From an uncultured Dehalococcoidia bacterium (GTDB lineage: Bacteria; Chloroflexota; Dehalococcoidia; Lucifugimonadales; G958296245), in the NCBI GenBank assembly GCA_958296245.1, contig OY282458.1, positions 558,001-622,000 of the forward strand: DNA of 64,000 nt. Reading direction: 5' to 3'. A program made the position numbers and the translations under genes. Under the pieces are notes generated by a model that was given only the letters and a program-made list of their open reading frames with translations, searched no databases and was not told the DNA's origin. This document shows, piece after piece, positions 27,096 to 35,722 of this stretch (the stretch's first letter is position 1; every line of letters starts with the position of its first letter).

Positions 27096-27123
27096 TTGCA
27101 TACTGGCCGGGTTGTGGTAATGT
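27096..27123 (+). promoter_or_regulatory. candidate promoter before the secreted protein gene
   Basis: TTGCAT (27096-27101) and TAATGT (27118-27123) with 16 bp between them and an extended-10 TGG. It suggests that the gene at 27167 has its own start in addition to possible ECF control. Only a moderate match. Confidence 0.35.
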
Positions 27124-27166
27124 AACCTCGTCTACTTGGAAGACCCTTGTCAAAGGAGAACTTGGC

Positions 27167-28237
27167 ATGACCCACCCGAAGAGGCTGCTGGTCCTATTAG
27201 CTGTCGCTGTCATGCTGGCGGTCAGCATGGGTACAGTGCTGTCGCAAGAAGCGGAGGACGAGTTCGCCGGCACAGCTATCGTATCGGACCAAGAAGCCAT
27301 GAACGATTCGATCACCTTCACGCTGACCAATGCGGCCCCGCTCGCCGACGGCACAGCCTATGAGGGATTTCTCGTTTCTGACGACGGTAAGACCGCGACG
27401 AGCACCGGCGTCATGGAGGTCTCTGAGGGTGGCGACATCAGCCACACCTACACGTCGCCTACCGGCGATGACCTCATCGCCGCGTTCAGCATCGTTTTGA
27501 TCACGGTCGAGCCTGTACCGGACTCCGACCCTGCTCACTCCGGCGTCATGGCCTATTCCGCAGTGATCCCCACGTCGGCTATCGACCATGTCAGGGCTCT
27601 TGTTACCAGCGAGGGGCTCGTGAGCGACTTGAAGATGGCCTTGGAGGCCGCTCTCACCCCCGCCAACATGGCCCGCAGCGGCTTCGGCGAAGATAGTCTG
27701 GCCGACACCAAGCAGGCGGTGCAGGACGCCTTGGACAAGCTGCCCGATATTACTTCCGCCGTCACCGCCGTTACCGACGAAGCATCTATGGCGCCCGGCA
27801 AGGCTCCTAGACTCCCCACCATGGCGACTCACTTGGCCGGCCTCTTGGAGCAGGCGAACGGCATCAGCACCAGGGTCGCCAACGCCAAGGTAGCCGGAGA
27901 CCGGATAATTGCTACGGATAACGTAGGTCTCATAGACCGCGTTCTGCTGGGACCGGGGGCCGGCCTGGCCGGGGCCGGGTCGCTCATAACCAGCCTCGAT
28001 GCCTCGCTCAATGGCTCGGACGCCATAGGCTCTACGTTTGACGGCGCCCCAGGCGTCACCCGGCAAGCCCAGCTCATGGCGACCTACGTCCTGGAGCCCG
28101 GCCCGCCTCCATACACCATCTCGGTCGGAGATGAGGCGGTTCCGTTCTTGGCGCAGATGGTCCTTGTAGCTTCGGCCATCCTATTGGCCGGCGGGGTGCT
28201 GCTGATAGTACGAGGCCGGGCGAGAGCCCGATCTTAG
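27167..28237 (+). CDS. secreted, C-terminally membrane-anchored protein of unknown function
   Basis: 356 aa. A signal peptide (KRLLVLLAVAVMLAVSMG) is followed by an exported region of about 300 residues and a C-terminal helix (AQMVLVASAILLAGGVLLIV) with an Arg-rich stop-transfer end. The first 120 exported residues look beta-rich and describe a small domain (EFAGTAIVSDQEAMNDSI onwards); the rest is helical and Ala rich. A good Shine-Dalgarno AAAGGAG precedes ATG 27167. I do not recognise the family. Position directly after a sigma/anti-sigma pair suggests that it is a target or sensor partner of that system. Confidence 0.75.
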   Translation: MTHPKRLLVLLAVAVMLAVSMGTVLSQEAEDEFAGTAIVSDQEAMNDSITFTLTNAAPLADGTAYEGFLVSDDGKTATSTGVMEVSEGGDISHTYTSPTGDDLIAAFSIVLITVEPVPDSDPAHSGVMAYSAVIPTSAIDHVRALVTSEGLVSDLKMALEAALTPANMARSGFGEDSLADTKQAVQDALDKLPDITSAVTAVTDEASMAPGKAPRLPTMATHLAGLLEQANGISTRVANAKVAGDRIIATDNVGLIDRVLLGPGAGLAGAGSLITSLDASLNGSDAIGSTFDGAPGVTRQAQLMATYVLEPGPPPYTISVGDEAVPFLAQMVLVASAILLAGGVLLIVRGRARARS

Positions 28238-28268
28238 AACCCCCAAAGGGGAGTTAGGTAGAACGTGG

Positions 28269-28304
28269 GAGAGGAGGCCCCGCACGGGGCCTCCTCTCGT
28301 TTTT
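28269..28304 (+). terminator. Rho-independent terminator
   Basis: A 13-bp G+C-rich stem (GAGAGGAGGCCCC with its complement) with loop GCAC, then GTTTTT at 28299-28304. It ends the transcript of the secreted protein gene. The minus strand has no T run here, so it is unidirectional. Confidence 0.85.
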
Positions 28305-28331
28305 GTCTGGCAAGCCCGGGATGCCCGGCGG

Positions 28332-29144
28332 TCAGACCTTGGGATACTTGGACGCCGCGGTCCGGGTGCCGTCGGGGAGTTCGGCGACTTCAAAGTCGCC
28401 GAACAGAAGCGGGGCCTCCCGCTTCAGGATGTCCAGCACCCTGAGGGCCAGCCTCCTGATCTCCCAGTCAGCGTAGGCAGCCCCCCTCATCTCGATGAAG
28501 TGCCGCCAAGCCCGGACGTTTGCGGTCACGAATATCTTAGTTTCGGTCGCGTTCGGCAGGACAGAGCGCGCCGCCTGCCGGATCGCCTTGCGCCTGTCGG
28601 TCTTCTGTTCGAACAGGTCTTCGGATAGGACTTTGTCCAGCGCCGAGACGAGGTCCTCGTAGGCGGTGGATGCCTTTCCCAGGGCCTCCTCGAGCAGTTC
28701 CCGGGCCTTGTCCGCATCCCCTCCTTCGCGGCCGGACGCCATCGAGAGGGCGGGAGGCAACACGAAAGGGCTATCGGATTCACTGACGAAGCGCTGCGAC
28801 AGTTGGCTGTAGGCGAATCCGGCCCTGTGGCGGACGAGTTCGTGGGTCAGTGAACGGGATACGCCCGTGAAGACGAATCCGTAGTTGACGTGCTCGAATA
28901 CGCTGCCGTCTCCCTTCGACAGGAGGTTGTGTATGAACTTACCGATGTCCCGCCGCCCTTTCCCGAAGCTCATGTAGCACAGGCGGGCTGAGATTTCTAC
29001 CACGGCGGCGGATTCGTCCCGCCCGGCGCGGATGCTGTCCGGGACGTGGGGAAGCCCTTCGTCTTCCAGGAAGGCTGCCACCATGTCCCAGTCGATGTTG
29101 GGCCGGGTGACGAGATAGACTGCCGGGTCGGATATCAGGCGCAT
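28332..29144 (-). CDS. thyX: FAD-dependent thymidylate synthase
   Basis: 270 aa from ATG 29144. Makes dTMP from dUMP with methylene-tetrahydrofolate and reduced FAD. The ThyX signature RHRx7S is present as RHRAGFAYSQLS, followed by QRFVSES. The helical insertion (ALSMASGREGGDADKARELLEE) and C-terminal MRGAAYADWEIRRLA are typical. GGGAG lies upstream of ATG 29144; the open extension to 29195 adds an unlikely N-terminus. It replaces thyA; no other thymidylate synthase is in the window. Confidence 0.95.
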   Translation of the reverse strand: MRLISDPAVYLVTRPNIDWDMVAAFLEDEGLPHVPDSIRAGRDESAAVVEISARLCYMSFGKGRRDIGKFIHNLLSKGDGSVFEHVNYGFVFTGVSRSLTHELVRHRAGFAYSQLSQRFVSESDSPFVLPPALSMASGREGGDADKARELLEEALGKASTAYEDLVSALDKVLSEDLFEQKTDRRKAIRQAARSVLPNATETKIFVTANVRAWRHFIEMRGAAYADWEIRRLALRVLDILKREAPLLFGDFEVAELPDGTRTAASKYPKV

Positions 29145-29313
29145 TGGTTCGACTCCCAAGGTCTGTTCCCGGCAGGGGGTTGTGCCCCTCTGCACGGCTT
29201 CTGATTCACTTCCCGGCCGGGAAGTGGGTCTCTGTATCTGAGAGTGCCTCTCAGACTCCCGCCAAATGGGCTGCGCGCCTCTGCGCGCCCGATACTTCTG
29301 CGGGCTGTTAGAG

Positions 29314-30174
29314 TTAGGCTAGGTCTGAGAACCAAGTCTTGATCTCCCGAGCAAGTGTGGGTCTCTGTAGGGACTCGTATATGGATGCCTTGAGGAGCCC
29401 TGAGGGTGTCCCCACGTCTACGTGGAACCCAGGGAAGCGGTATGCATATACTCTCTGGGAGGACAGCAGGCCGGCCACGGCGTCGGTGAGCTGTATTTCC
29501 CCGACGGCCCCCGGTTCGGTTCTCTCCAGCAGTTCGAATACTTCGGGCATGAGGACGTACCGGCCTACGATCGCCAGGTTGGATGGGGCGTCCTCCGGCT
29601 TTGGTTTCTCGACCAGGCCGCGGACGTTGTAGAGATGTCCGCCGATGGGGGCGGCGTCCGCCACGCCGAGGGAGGAGAGCATCTCGCTGGGCGCCTCCCT
29701 GACCGCTATAACGTTCGCGTCCATCTTTCTGGCCATTTCCGCCATGACGCCGATCGTTGGCGGAGTGCGCCATATCACGTCGTCCGGCAGGATGACCGCG
29801 AAGGGTTCTTCTCCTACGAGGGGGCGGGACGTGAGCACGGCTTGCCCCAGCCCCAGGGCCTCGTCCTGCACCACGCTTTCGATCTCAGCCATCCCGGCCG
29901 TCTCGATCATAAGGTCCAGCAGGTCTCCTCTGCCCCGCCTTTCGAGAGCTTCCTCCAGGGCCGGGATGCTCCGGAAGTAGTCAACTACGGCCTCTTGGCC
30001 CGGCGAGACGATCACGATGACCCGGCCTATTCCCGCCGCTGCGGCCTCGGCCACGGCCAGGTGGATGACCGGGACATCCACGACGGGAAGCAGCACCTTC
30101 GGCACGGAGCGGGTCGTGGGAAGAAAGCGTGTCCCCAAGCCGGCCGCTGGTATGACCGCCGCGCCGATGTTCAT
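29314..30174 (-). CDS. galU: UTP-glucose-1-phosphate uridylyltransferase
   Basis: 286 aa, family length. Makes UDP-glucose for polysaccharide and glycolipid synthesis. N-terminal nucleotide-binding motif AAGLGTRFLPTTRSVPKVLLPV, then EAVVDYF, LGQAVLTSRPLVGEEPFAVILPDD, VEKPKPEDAPSNLAIVGRYVL and FHVDVGTPSGLLKA. It is separated from thyX by 169 bp that contain no other gene. UDP-glucose may feed glycosyltransferases such as the one at 471-2450; this link is inference. Confidence 0.93.
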   Translation of the reverse strand: MNIGAAVIPAAGLGTRFLPTTRSVPKVLLPVVDVPVIHLAVAEAAAAGIGRVIVIVSPGQEAVVDYFRSIPALEEALERRGRGDLLDLMIETAGMAEIESVVQDEALGLGQAVLTSRPLVGEEPFAVILPDDVIWRTPPTIGVMAEMARKMDANVIAVREAPSEMLSSLGVADAAPIGGHLYNVRGLVEKPKPEDAPSNLAIVGRYVLMPEVFELLERTEPGAVGEIQLTDAVAGLLSSQRVYAYRFPGFHVDVGTPSGLLKASIYESLQRPTLAREIKTWFSDLA

Positions 30175-30335
30175 TCAGCGCCCGCCCGTATCCGTAGCCC
30201 TAGGATGTCCGGCATGGAAGCCTCCAAGGGGTCCCGCGCACGGATGCCCACGCCCTCCCGTGGCGAGCCGCGCCGCATTATACGATAATGGCAGCTTGGC
30301 GCGCGCCAGGCGCCAAACATGGAGGAGGAGCCCAC

Positions 30336-30689
30336 ATGACACTAACGAGGGAGAAGTGCGTGGCCTGCCGCAGGGATTCCCCAAGGGTCACCGATGAGGA
30401 GATATCCGAGCTTCATCCGGTGGTGCCTGATTGGCGGCTGACAGAGGATGACGGCATAAGGAGACTCGACCGCACCTTCAAGGTGAGCGGCTTCGCCGCC
30501 GCCATGGAACTCGCCGACCGGGTTGGCGCGGCTGCCGATGAAGAGGGCCACCACCCGAGGTTGATCGTGGAGTGGGGCCGCGTGAACGTTGCCTGGTGGA
30601 CTCATAAGATCAAGGGCCTTCACCGCAACGACTTCATCATGGCGGCGAAGACCGACGAGCTGTTCGCTTCAATGCAGCGCAGCGCGTAG
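30336..30689 (+). CDS. 4a-hydroxytetrahydrobiopterin dehydratase (PCD/DCoH-like)
   Basis: 117 aa. The family motif is seen as E-G-H-H-P with the following NVAWWTHKIKGLHRNDFIMA. An N-terminal segment with two Cys (REKCVACRRDSPRV) precedes the core, as in bacterial PhhB-like proteins. GGAGGAGGAG upstream decides ATG 30336 rather than the open extension. Its 3' end overlaps the convergent PLP dehydratase gene by 21 bp. A pterin-dependent hydroxylase is not seen nearby, so the role may be in molybdopterin or folate recycling. Confidence 0.9.
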   Translation: MTLTREKCVACRRDSPRVTDEEISELHPVVPDWRLTEDDGIRRLDRTFKVSGFAAAMELADRVGAAADEEGHHPRLIVEWGRVNVAWWTHKIKGLHRNDFIMAAKTDELFASMQRSA

Positions 30690-31637
30690 TTGGTCCACCG
30701 TTATGTTGCCTCCGCTCATGATCAGGGCCACCTTCTTACCGGCCAGCCGGTCCCTGATCTTCAGCGCGGCGGCCAGTGCAGCGGCCCCGGCATGCTCTGT
30801 CAGGTTATGAGTATGCTCAAGATTGAGCACTACGGCCTCTTGCAGTTCCCGTTCGGATACGAGCAGGAACTCATCCAGCATGTCCCATAGTATCTGCTGG
30901 GTCATCTCGAAGCCGACGCGGGTCGCCAGTCCCTCGGCTACCGTCTCCATCCTCGATTCGACGACGCGGCGCTCTTTCCATGACAGATAGGCCGCCGGGG
31001 CGGCCTCGGCTTGGACCCCGATCACCTGCTTTGCAGGGTCGACCGACTTGGCGACGATGCAGGCACCGCAGGCTCCGCTGCCCCCGCCCACCGGCACTAT
31101 GATGACGTCCACGTCAGGCAGGTCCTCTAGAACTTCCAGAGCGCAGGTTGCAACACCTGGGACCAGGGCCGGCTCGTTGGCGGAGTGGACGTAGTGGAGT
31201 CCCTCCTCCCGCGATAGGCGCTCGGCGTGCTCCCGCGCGTCGTCGAAGGCCTCGCCGTGGAAGATCACCTCGGCCCCCAAGCGTCGTATCGACGCTACCT
31301 TCCCGGGGTTGGCGTCGACCGGCAGCGCGACGCTGGCCCGTACCCCGAATACGGCAGCGGCATACGCCACTCCTTGCCCGAAGTTGCCGCTGCTGGCGGC
31401 TATGACGCCGCGGCGCCGCTGCTCGTCGTTCAGCAGCGATACCGCGTTGAGGGCGCCCCTCATCTTGAAGGAGCCCAAAAGCTGGTGGTTCTCGTGCTTG
31501 ACGTGCGTCTCGGCGCCCAGTAATTCGTCTAGGCTCCGGTAGTGGTGCAGGGGTGTACGGGAAAGGTATTGGGAGATGCGCTGGCGGGCTGATAGCACGT
31601 CCGCCAGAGCGGGACGGATGGTCAAGGTGTCCTCCAT
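30669..31637 (-). CDS. PLP-dependent serine/threonine dehydratase-like protein
   Basis: 322 aa from ATG 31637. Fold-type II enzyme related to threonine dehydratase and serine racemase. The PLP lysine lies in LLGSFKMRGALNA. The GGGSGAC loop that binds the PLP phosphate and SSGNFGQGVAYAA are present. It lacks the C-terminal regulatory domain of biosynthetic IlvA, so it is catabolic or racemase-like. A GTG at 31679 is an alternative start. Divergent from mutL, with a 61-bp gap; convergent with the pterin dehydratase gene. Confidence 0.88.
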   Translation of the reverse strand: MEDTLTIRPALADVLSARQRISQYLSRTPLHHYRSLDELLGAETHVKHENHQLLGSFKMRGALNAVSLLNDEQRRRGVIAASSGNFGQGVAYAAAVFGVRASVALPVDANPGKVASIRRLGAEVIFHGEAFDDAREHAERLSREEGLHYVHSANEPALVPGVATCALEVLEDLPDVDVIIVPVGGGSGACGACIVAKSVDPAKQVIGVQAEAAPAAYLSWKERRVVESRMETVAEGLATRVGFEMTQQILWDMLDEFLLVSERELQEAVVLNLEHTHNLTEHAGAAALAAALKIRDRLAGKKVALIMSGGNITVDQLRAALH

Positions 31638-31698
31638 AGGGAACGGTGGGGGCGTCGGCTTCACCCCACCCTTTGCCACACTGTACTATATTACAGAA

Positions 31699-33477
31699 AT
31701 GGGTATCAGATTGCTGCCTCGCGACGTCTCGATCAAGATAGCCGCCGGAGAGGTGATCGACCGGCCGGCCGCGGTGGTCAAGGAGCTTGTGGAGAACTCT
31801 CTCGACGCCGGCGCCACCGTGGTCTCCGTAACGATCAGGGCGGGCGGGGTGGAGTACATGAGCATCGTCGACAATGGGTCCGGTATTGTGGCGGACGAGG
31901 TCGGTCTGGCGTTCAGGAGGTTCGCCACCAGTAAGCTGGTGGCCGTGAATGATCTGGAGTCGATAGCGACGTTGGGCTTTCGCGGGGAGGCACTGCCGAG
32001 CATCGCGGCAGTATCGAGAGTCACCATGGTCACCCGGACGGCGGGTGAAGAAGCGGGGACGCGGATCGAGGTTGCGGACGGCAAGACGCTCGGCAAGCAC
32101 GTTGACGCGGCCGCTAAGGGTACGAGCATCACAGTCCGCCAGCTTTTCAGGAGCTTTCCAGCGCGGCTCAAGTTTCTCCGCACGGCGGCGACCGAGGGGT
32201 CTCGAATTCAGGCCTTGGTCACGCGGTACTCGCTGGCCTACCCCAGAGTCCGGTTCCAACTCACCATCGACGGCTCGCTGGCCTTTTCCAGCCCGGGTTC
32301 GGGGAGTCTGAGGGAAACGGTGGCGGCGGTCTACCGCCCGGAGGTCGCCGAGGCGATGCTGGAGCTGGAGCCGGACGTGGAGGAAGCAGACGTGGAGGAC
32401 GTGGGGGTCCAGGCGCACGGGATGGTAAGCCCGCCGCCGGTTACGCGGCCCAACCGGAGCCAAATAACCCTGTTCGTAAACGGCAGGTGGGTACAGAGCC
32501 GTACACTGACGTTTGCGGTGGAAGACGCGTACCGAGGTTTTCTCATGGAGCGGAGATTTCCGCTGGCTGTGGTGAATATCACCATGCCCTACGAGGACGT
32601 GGACGTCAACGTTCACCCATCGAAGACGGATGTCAGGTTCCACCGCGAGGGGCTCGTATTCTCGGCGCTGCAACGCGCGATACGGAGGACCTTGACCGCG
32701 TACTCACCGGTGCCTTCGTTGGCTCCGGATCACCATTCCGCCCCGGCGCCGGCCTCGCCGGCGCACGCTCCCAACGTTTCGTTTACGAGGGCGCCCCGGC
32801 GAGCCGCAGGAGCCAAGGCTCCCGATGCGCCCACTACGGACGGCGCGCCGCCCGTAATGGGCGCAGACAGGCACGCCTTCGCTCAGGGCATGGCGCCGCG
32901 CGAAGTGCTCCCGGCGCTCCGTGTTCTGGGCCAAGCGCAGAACACCTATATCGCGGCTGAGGGTCCCGACGGCGTCTACCTCATCGATCAGCACGCCGCT
33001 CACGAACGGGTGCTATTCGACGAGGTTACGGCGAGGGCGTCGACCACCCCAGCCGAGGTGCAAGGTCTGATGGAGCCCGTCCCGGTCGACTTGAGCCCGG
33101 CCCACAGGGATCTGGTGGAATCCCAGCGTGAGATCATCGAGTGGCTGGGGTTTGCCATTGCCCCCTTCGGAGGCTCGACGTATCTGCTGCGGGGCGTGCC
33201 GGCAGCGATCTCGGCCGGCAGCCCGGCCGAGGGCCTCGCCGACGTTCTCGACGCCATGGAGGAGGGGGGGGGCTACGAAACGTGGGAAGAGCGGGCTGCT
33301 TACTCCATCGCTTGCCATGGCGCAATCAGGGCGGGCAAGTCCCTCTCGCTCCAGGAGATGACGGAACTCACGCGCCAGTTGGAGGCCTGCAGGCAGCCGA
33401 ACACGTGCCCCCACGGCCGGCCTACGATGGTGCACCTGAGCACCACGCAGCTCGAGCGCGAGTTCGGGCGGAGTTAG
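31699..33477 (+). CDS. mutL: DNA mismatch repair protein MutL
   Basis: 592 aa. N-terminal GHKL ATPase: IAAGEVIDRPAAVVKELVENSLDAGA, DNGSGI, and TLGFRGEALPSIAAVS. A Pro/Ala linker of about 80 residues follows. The C-terminal domain has DQHAAHERVLFDE; the endonuclease motif DQHAxxExxxxE is met except that the last position is D, followed by E. ACHGAIRAGKSLS and CPHGRP also support a nicking MutL as found in bacteria without MutH. ATG 31699 has no Shine-Dalgarno, and TATATT ends only 6 bp before it, so the message may be leaderless. Confidence 0.96.
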   Translation: MGIRLLPRDVSIKIAAGEVIDRPAAVVKELVENSLDAGATVVSVTIRAGGVEYMSIVDNGSGIVADEVGLAFRRFATSKLVAVNDLESIATLGFRGEALPSIAAVSRVTMVTRTAGEEAGTRIEVADGKTLGKHVDAAAKGTSITVRQLFRSFPARLKFLRTAATEGSRIQALVTRYSLAYPRVRFQLTIDGSLAFSSPGSGSLRETVAAVYRPEVAEAMLELEPDVEEADVEDVGVQAHGMVSPPPVTRPNRSQITLFVNGRWVQSRTLTFAVEDAYRGFLMERRFPLAVVNITMPYEDVDVNVHPSKTDVRFHREGLVFSALQRAIRRTLTAYSPVPSLAPDHHSAPAPASPAHAPNVSFTRAPRRAAGAKAPDAPTTDGAPPVMGADRHAFAQGMAPREVLPALRVLGQAQNTYIAAEGPDGVYLIDQHAAHERVLFDEVTARASTTPAEVQGLMEPVPVDLSPAHRDLVESQREIIEWLGFAIAPFGGSTYLLRGVPAAISAGSPAEGLADVLDAMEEGGGYETWEERAAYSIACHGAIRAGKSLSLQEMTELTRQLEACRQPNTCPHGRPTMVHLSTTQLEREFGRS

Positions 33478-33600
33478 CAAGAGGTTCCCCCCTCCGGCAG
33501 GGCCGAGGGCTGTGCCCCCAGTTACCAAGGGCGGGCGGGAAAGATGTCTCTTCATCGGGGCTGCGCCAGTCGAAAAAGGCCTCACCAACTCTGAACAGTT
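33478..33600 (+). repeat. MITE-like element, copy A2 (left end lost)
   Basis: Begins right at the mutL stop with CCCCTCCGGCAGGG and continues with GGGCTGTGCCCCCAGTTACC and GGGCGGGCGGG. It ends in the right terminal repeat CTCACCAACTCTGAACAGTT (33581-33600). The left terminus is absent, perhaps lost at the mutL end. Confidence 0.75.
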
Positions 33601-33612
33601 CAGATTACGCGA

Positions 33613-33641
33613 TTGACGGCCTCTATGGTTGATACTATACT
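33613..33641 (+). promoter_or_regulatory. promoter of the first DivIVA-like gene
   Basis: TTGACG (33613-33618), 17-bp spacer, TATACT (33636-33641). A strong sigma-70-type match starting 12 bp after the end of the MITE-like element. Predicted leader about 70 nt. Confidence 0.7.
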
Positions 33642-33715
33642 CGCACGTGTCGTAGACTGTTACTGAATCGATAATGGGCAGGCTGTCGACATCCGTACAT
33701 CGAAAGGAGCCCTGG

Positions 33716-34363
33716 ATGAGCAAAGTCACAGTTAAGAAACTCTGGGGTGAGACTTTTCACGTCGTCCCCGAGGGGCTGGACGAGGACGAGGTGGTCAAGT
33801 ACGTCAACATACTCAAAGTGGACATAGACCGCCAGGCGGCGCTTCAGAAGCTCGCAGAGCAGACGGTCGTCGAGGCCGACAAGCTCGCCGAGAGCATAAA
33901 GGAGCAGGCAAGAAAGGACGCTGAAGAGGAAGCCGCTAGGATCAAGGCATCCGCCGACAAGGAAGCCGGCCAGCGTATCAAGCGCCTACTGACGAAGGCC
34001 GAGAGGACTGCTGAGGAGAACGCCTCCACCGTCGTGGCAAAGGCGGAGCAAGAGGCGGAGGAAGTCATAGCCGCCGCCACTCGCAGGGCCGAGGAGATCA
34101 CGGGGTCGGCGCAAGCAAGCGTGCCTAGCATTCTCGCGGAGGCAAAGCTGGAGGCCGAGTACATAGTCAGGAAGTTCACCACCCAGTTCGTCGAAGAGCT
34201 TCGCACCGTCGTAACGGAGACGACAGCCTCCATGGTCCCAAGCCTCAATCAGATGGTCAAGGATTCCAGCGGCCAAGGAGCGTTGGAAGAGGCGCAGGAA
34301 TCTTCTGCGCAGCCGGACGCTCCACAGCCCGCAAAGAGCCGGTCGCGGGCGGCCAGGAAGTAA
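33716..34363 (+). CDS. DivIVA-like coiled-coil protein, paralogue 1
   Basis: 215 aa. The first 45 residues (KKLWGETFHVVPEGLDEDEVVKYVNIL) resemble the DivIVA/GpsB lipid-binding N-terminus. Residues 50-150 form a long Ala/Glu/Lys coiled coil, then a helical domain (AEYIVRKFTTQFVEELRTVV) and a basic Pro/Ser tail. AAAGGAG precedes ATG 33716. Such proteins mark curved or septal membrane and organise growth and division. Residue 4-45 similarity to the next gene shows that they are paralogues. Confidence 0.65.
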   Translation: MSKVTVKKLWGETFHVVPEGLDEDEVVKYVNILKVDIDRQAALQKLAEQTVVEADKLAESIKEQARKDAEEEAARIKASADKEAGQRIKRLLTKAERTAEENASTVVAKAEQEAEEVIAAATRRAEEITGSAQASVPSILAEAKLEAEYIVRKFTTQFVEELRTVVTETTASMVPSLNQMVKDSSGQGALEEAQESSAQPDAPQPAKSRSRAARK

Positions 34364-34468
34364 TACCGCCTCTGTCCCATCCAGCAGCCCCCGGATTCCC
34401 AAGCGTGAGAGTGGACGGACGACGGAACAAGGGGAGGCTGCGCACCGAATGCGGCCGCCGCCAGTAGC

Positions 34469-35059
34469 ATGACAGACTCCCCCCCTCCCTCCGAAGAGAA
34501 GAAGGTCCTATGGGGTCAGGACTTCCGCGTGGTCACTGAGGGCCTCGCAGAGACTGACGTCGTCATCTTCGTCGAGAAGCTACTAGGCCGTCACCGCGAG
34601 AGGCTGCACCAGCTCGACCACATCACGGCGCTCAACGAGCTTGCCACCAAGACGGTCGAGGATGCGCAGGCGCTGGCCAGGAGCATTGAGGACGATGCCC
34701 GCAGCAAGGCCGCTTCCGACTCGGAGGAGATCACCGAGCAGGCTCGGAGAGAGGCCGAAGCGATCGTCGAAGCGGCTCGCCGCGCGGCCGCGGACATGGT
34801 CAGAAACGCCGCGGCCGACGTGGAGTCGATGCAGGCCGACTCGCAGGCCGCGCTGCGCGAGCGTGTTCAGAAGATCGACTCTGCGCTCAAGGCCGTCGAG
34901 GACGCGGCCGTCCGGGAGCTCTCGACCAGGATGCGGTCGCACTACATTTGGAAGCACCTCAATCAGAGCGTCCACTTCCTGCCGGCCTTCAGGGCCCTTA
35001 TCAACGAGGTGGAGGCTCAGTTAGCCTCTGAGCAGACCCCAGAGCCGCCAGCGTCCTAG
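34469..35059 (+). CDS. DivIVA-like coiled-coil protein, paralogue 2
   Basis: 196 aa. The N-terminal motif KVLWGQDFRVVTEGLAETDVV aligns with paralogue 1 (LWG-x2-F-x-VV-x-EGL-x4-VV). A coiled coil runs from about residue 65 to 150 (EEITEQARREAEAIVEAARR). The C-terminal region (YIWKHLNQSVHFLPAFRALI) differs from paralogue 1. It is 105 bp downstream on the same strand and probably in one transcript. The pair could form heteromers; this is inference. Confidence 0.65.
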   Translation: MTDSPPPSEEKKVLWGQDFRVVTEGLAETDVVIFVEKLLGRHRERLHQLDHITALNELATKTVEDAQALARSIEDDARSKAASDSEEITEQARREAEAIVEAARRAAADMVRNAAADVESMQADSQAALRERVQKIDSALKAVEDAAVRELSTRMRSHYIWKHLNQSVHFLPAFRALINEVEAQLASEQTPEPPAS

Positions 35060-35173
35060 GCGCCGGAAGGCCTAAGGCGCTGTCCTCTTCCCCACCCAAT
35101 CCTGCGGACCCCCTCAATGGGCTGCGTGCGTCCGCCGTGCGTACCGGCTGGAGCCTGCAAGGGGAAGAGACCG

Positions 35174-35722
35174 ATGTCTCGTAGCCTTCGAATCGCCCTA
35201 CCGGCGCTCGCAGCGGCGGCGGCCCTGGCGATCCAGATCAATATGGCGTTCGGCAACGGACGTGTGATTCGATTCGACCGCCAGATAGCCGGCCCCTACG
35301 AGGTGGCCCTTGGGACGGTCCCGGACAGCCCGTCGGTCGGCGCCTTGCACATCACCCTCACGATTGCGGACGTCAGTACACAGGAGTATCTCTTAGACGC
35401 GGTCGTCGTGGTCGAGGGCGCGGGGCCCGAAAGCGGCGCGGCCATCGGCCCCTTCAGAGCCGAGAAGAATCTGGACGACCCCAGGTTCTACGACGTGAAC
35501 ACGGCGGTAGACGTCGAGGGGGGCTGGCTCGTCACGGTGAGGATAGACGCCTCGTTGGGAGAGGCGGTCGCTGAGTTCCCCATCGAGGTACGAAGTTCTA
35601 GTCCTATCGCCGGCGTGGCCACGCTACTCGTGCTCCTAGCGTTCCTGACGATATTGGGGCTCTCTCTGAGAGCGTACCTTGGCGAGCGGCGAGGCCGGAG
35701 AAGGAGGCGGCGGGCCAGGTGA
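35174..35722 (+). CDS. exported membrane-anchored protein preceding a CopC-CopD protein
   Basis: 182 aa. Signal peptide (ALPALAAAAALAIQINMAFG), then a beta-rich exported domain of about 110 residues (PYEVALGTVPDSPSVGALHITLTIAD) resembling FixH/YtkA-type immunoglobulin-like domains, then a C-terminal helix (AGVATLLVLLAFLTILGLSL) and an Arg-rich cytoplasmic end. GGGGAAGAGA precedes ATG 35174. The stop overlaps the start of the next gene, so translation is coupled. A role in copper handling is inferred from context only. Confidence 0.7.
   Translation: MSRSLRIALPALAAAAALAIQINMAFGNGRVIRFDRQIAGPYEVALGTVPDSPSVGALHITLTIADVSTQEYLLDAVVVVEGAGPESGAAIGPFRAEKNLDDPRFYDVNTAVDVEGGWLVTVRIDASLGEAVAEFPIEVRSSSPIAGVATLLVLLAFLTILGLSLRAYLGERRGRRRRRRAR

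Noticed and set aside
31114-32673. A 519-codon frame antisense to mutL and running across the dehydratase gene
   Set aside because: It overlaps two well supported genes, has low-complexity composition (His, Arg rich) and no family motif.
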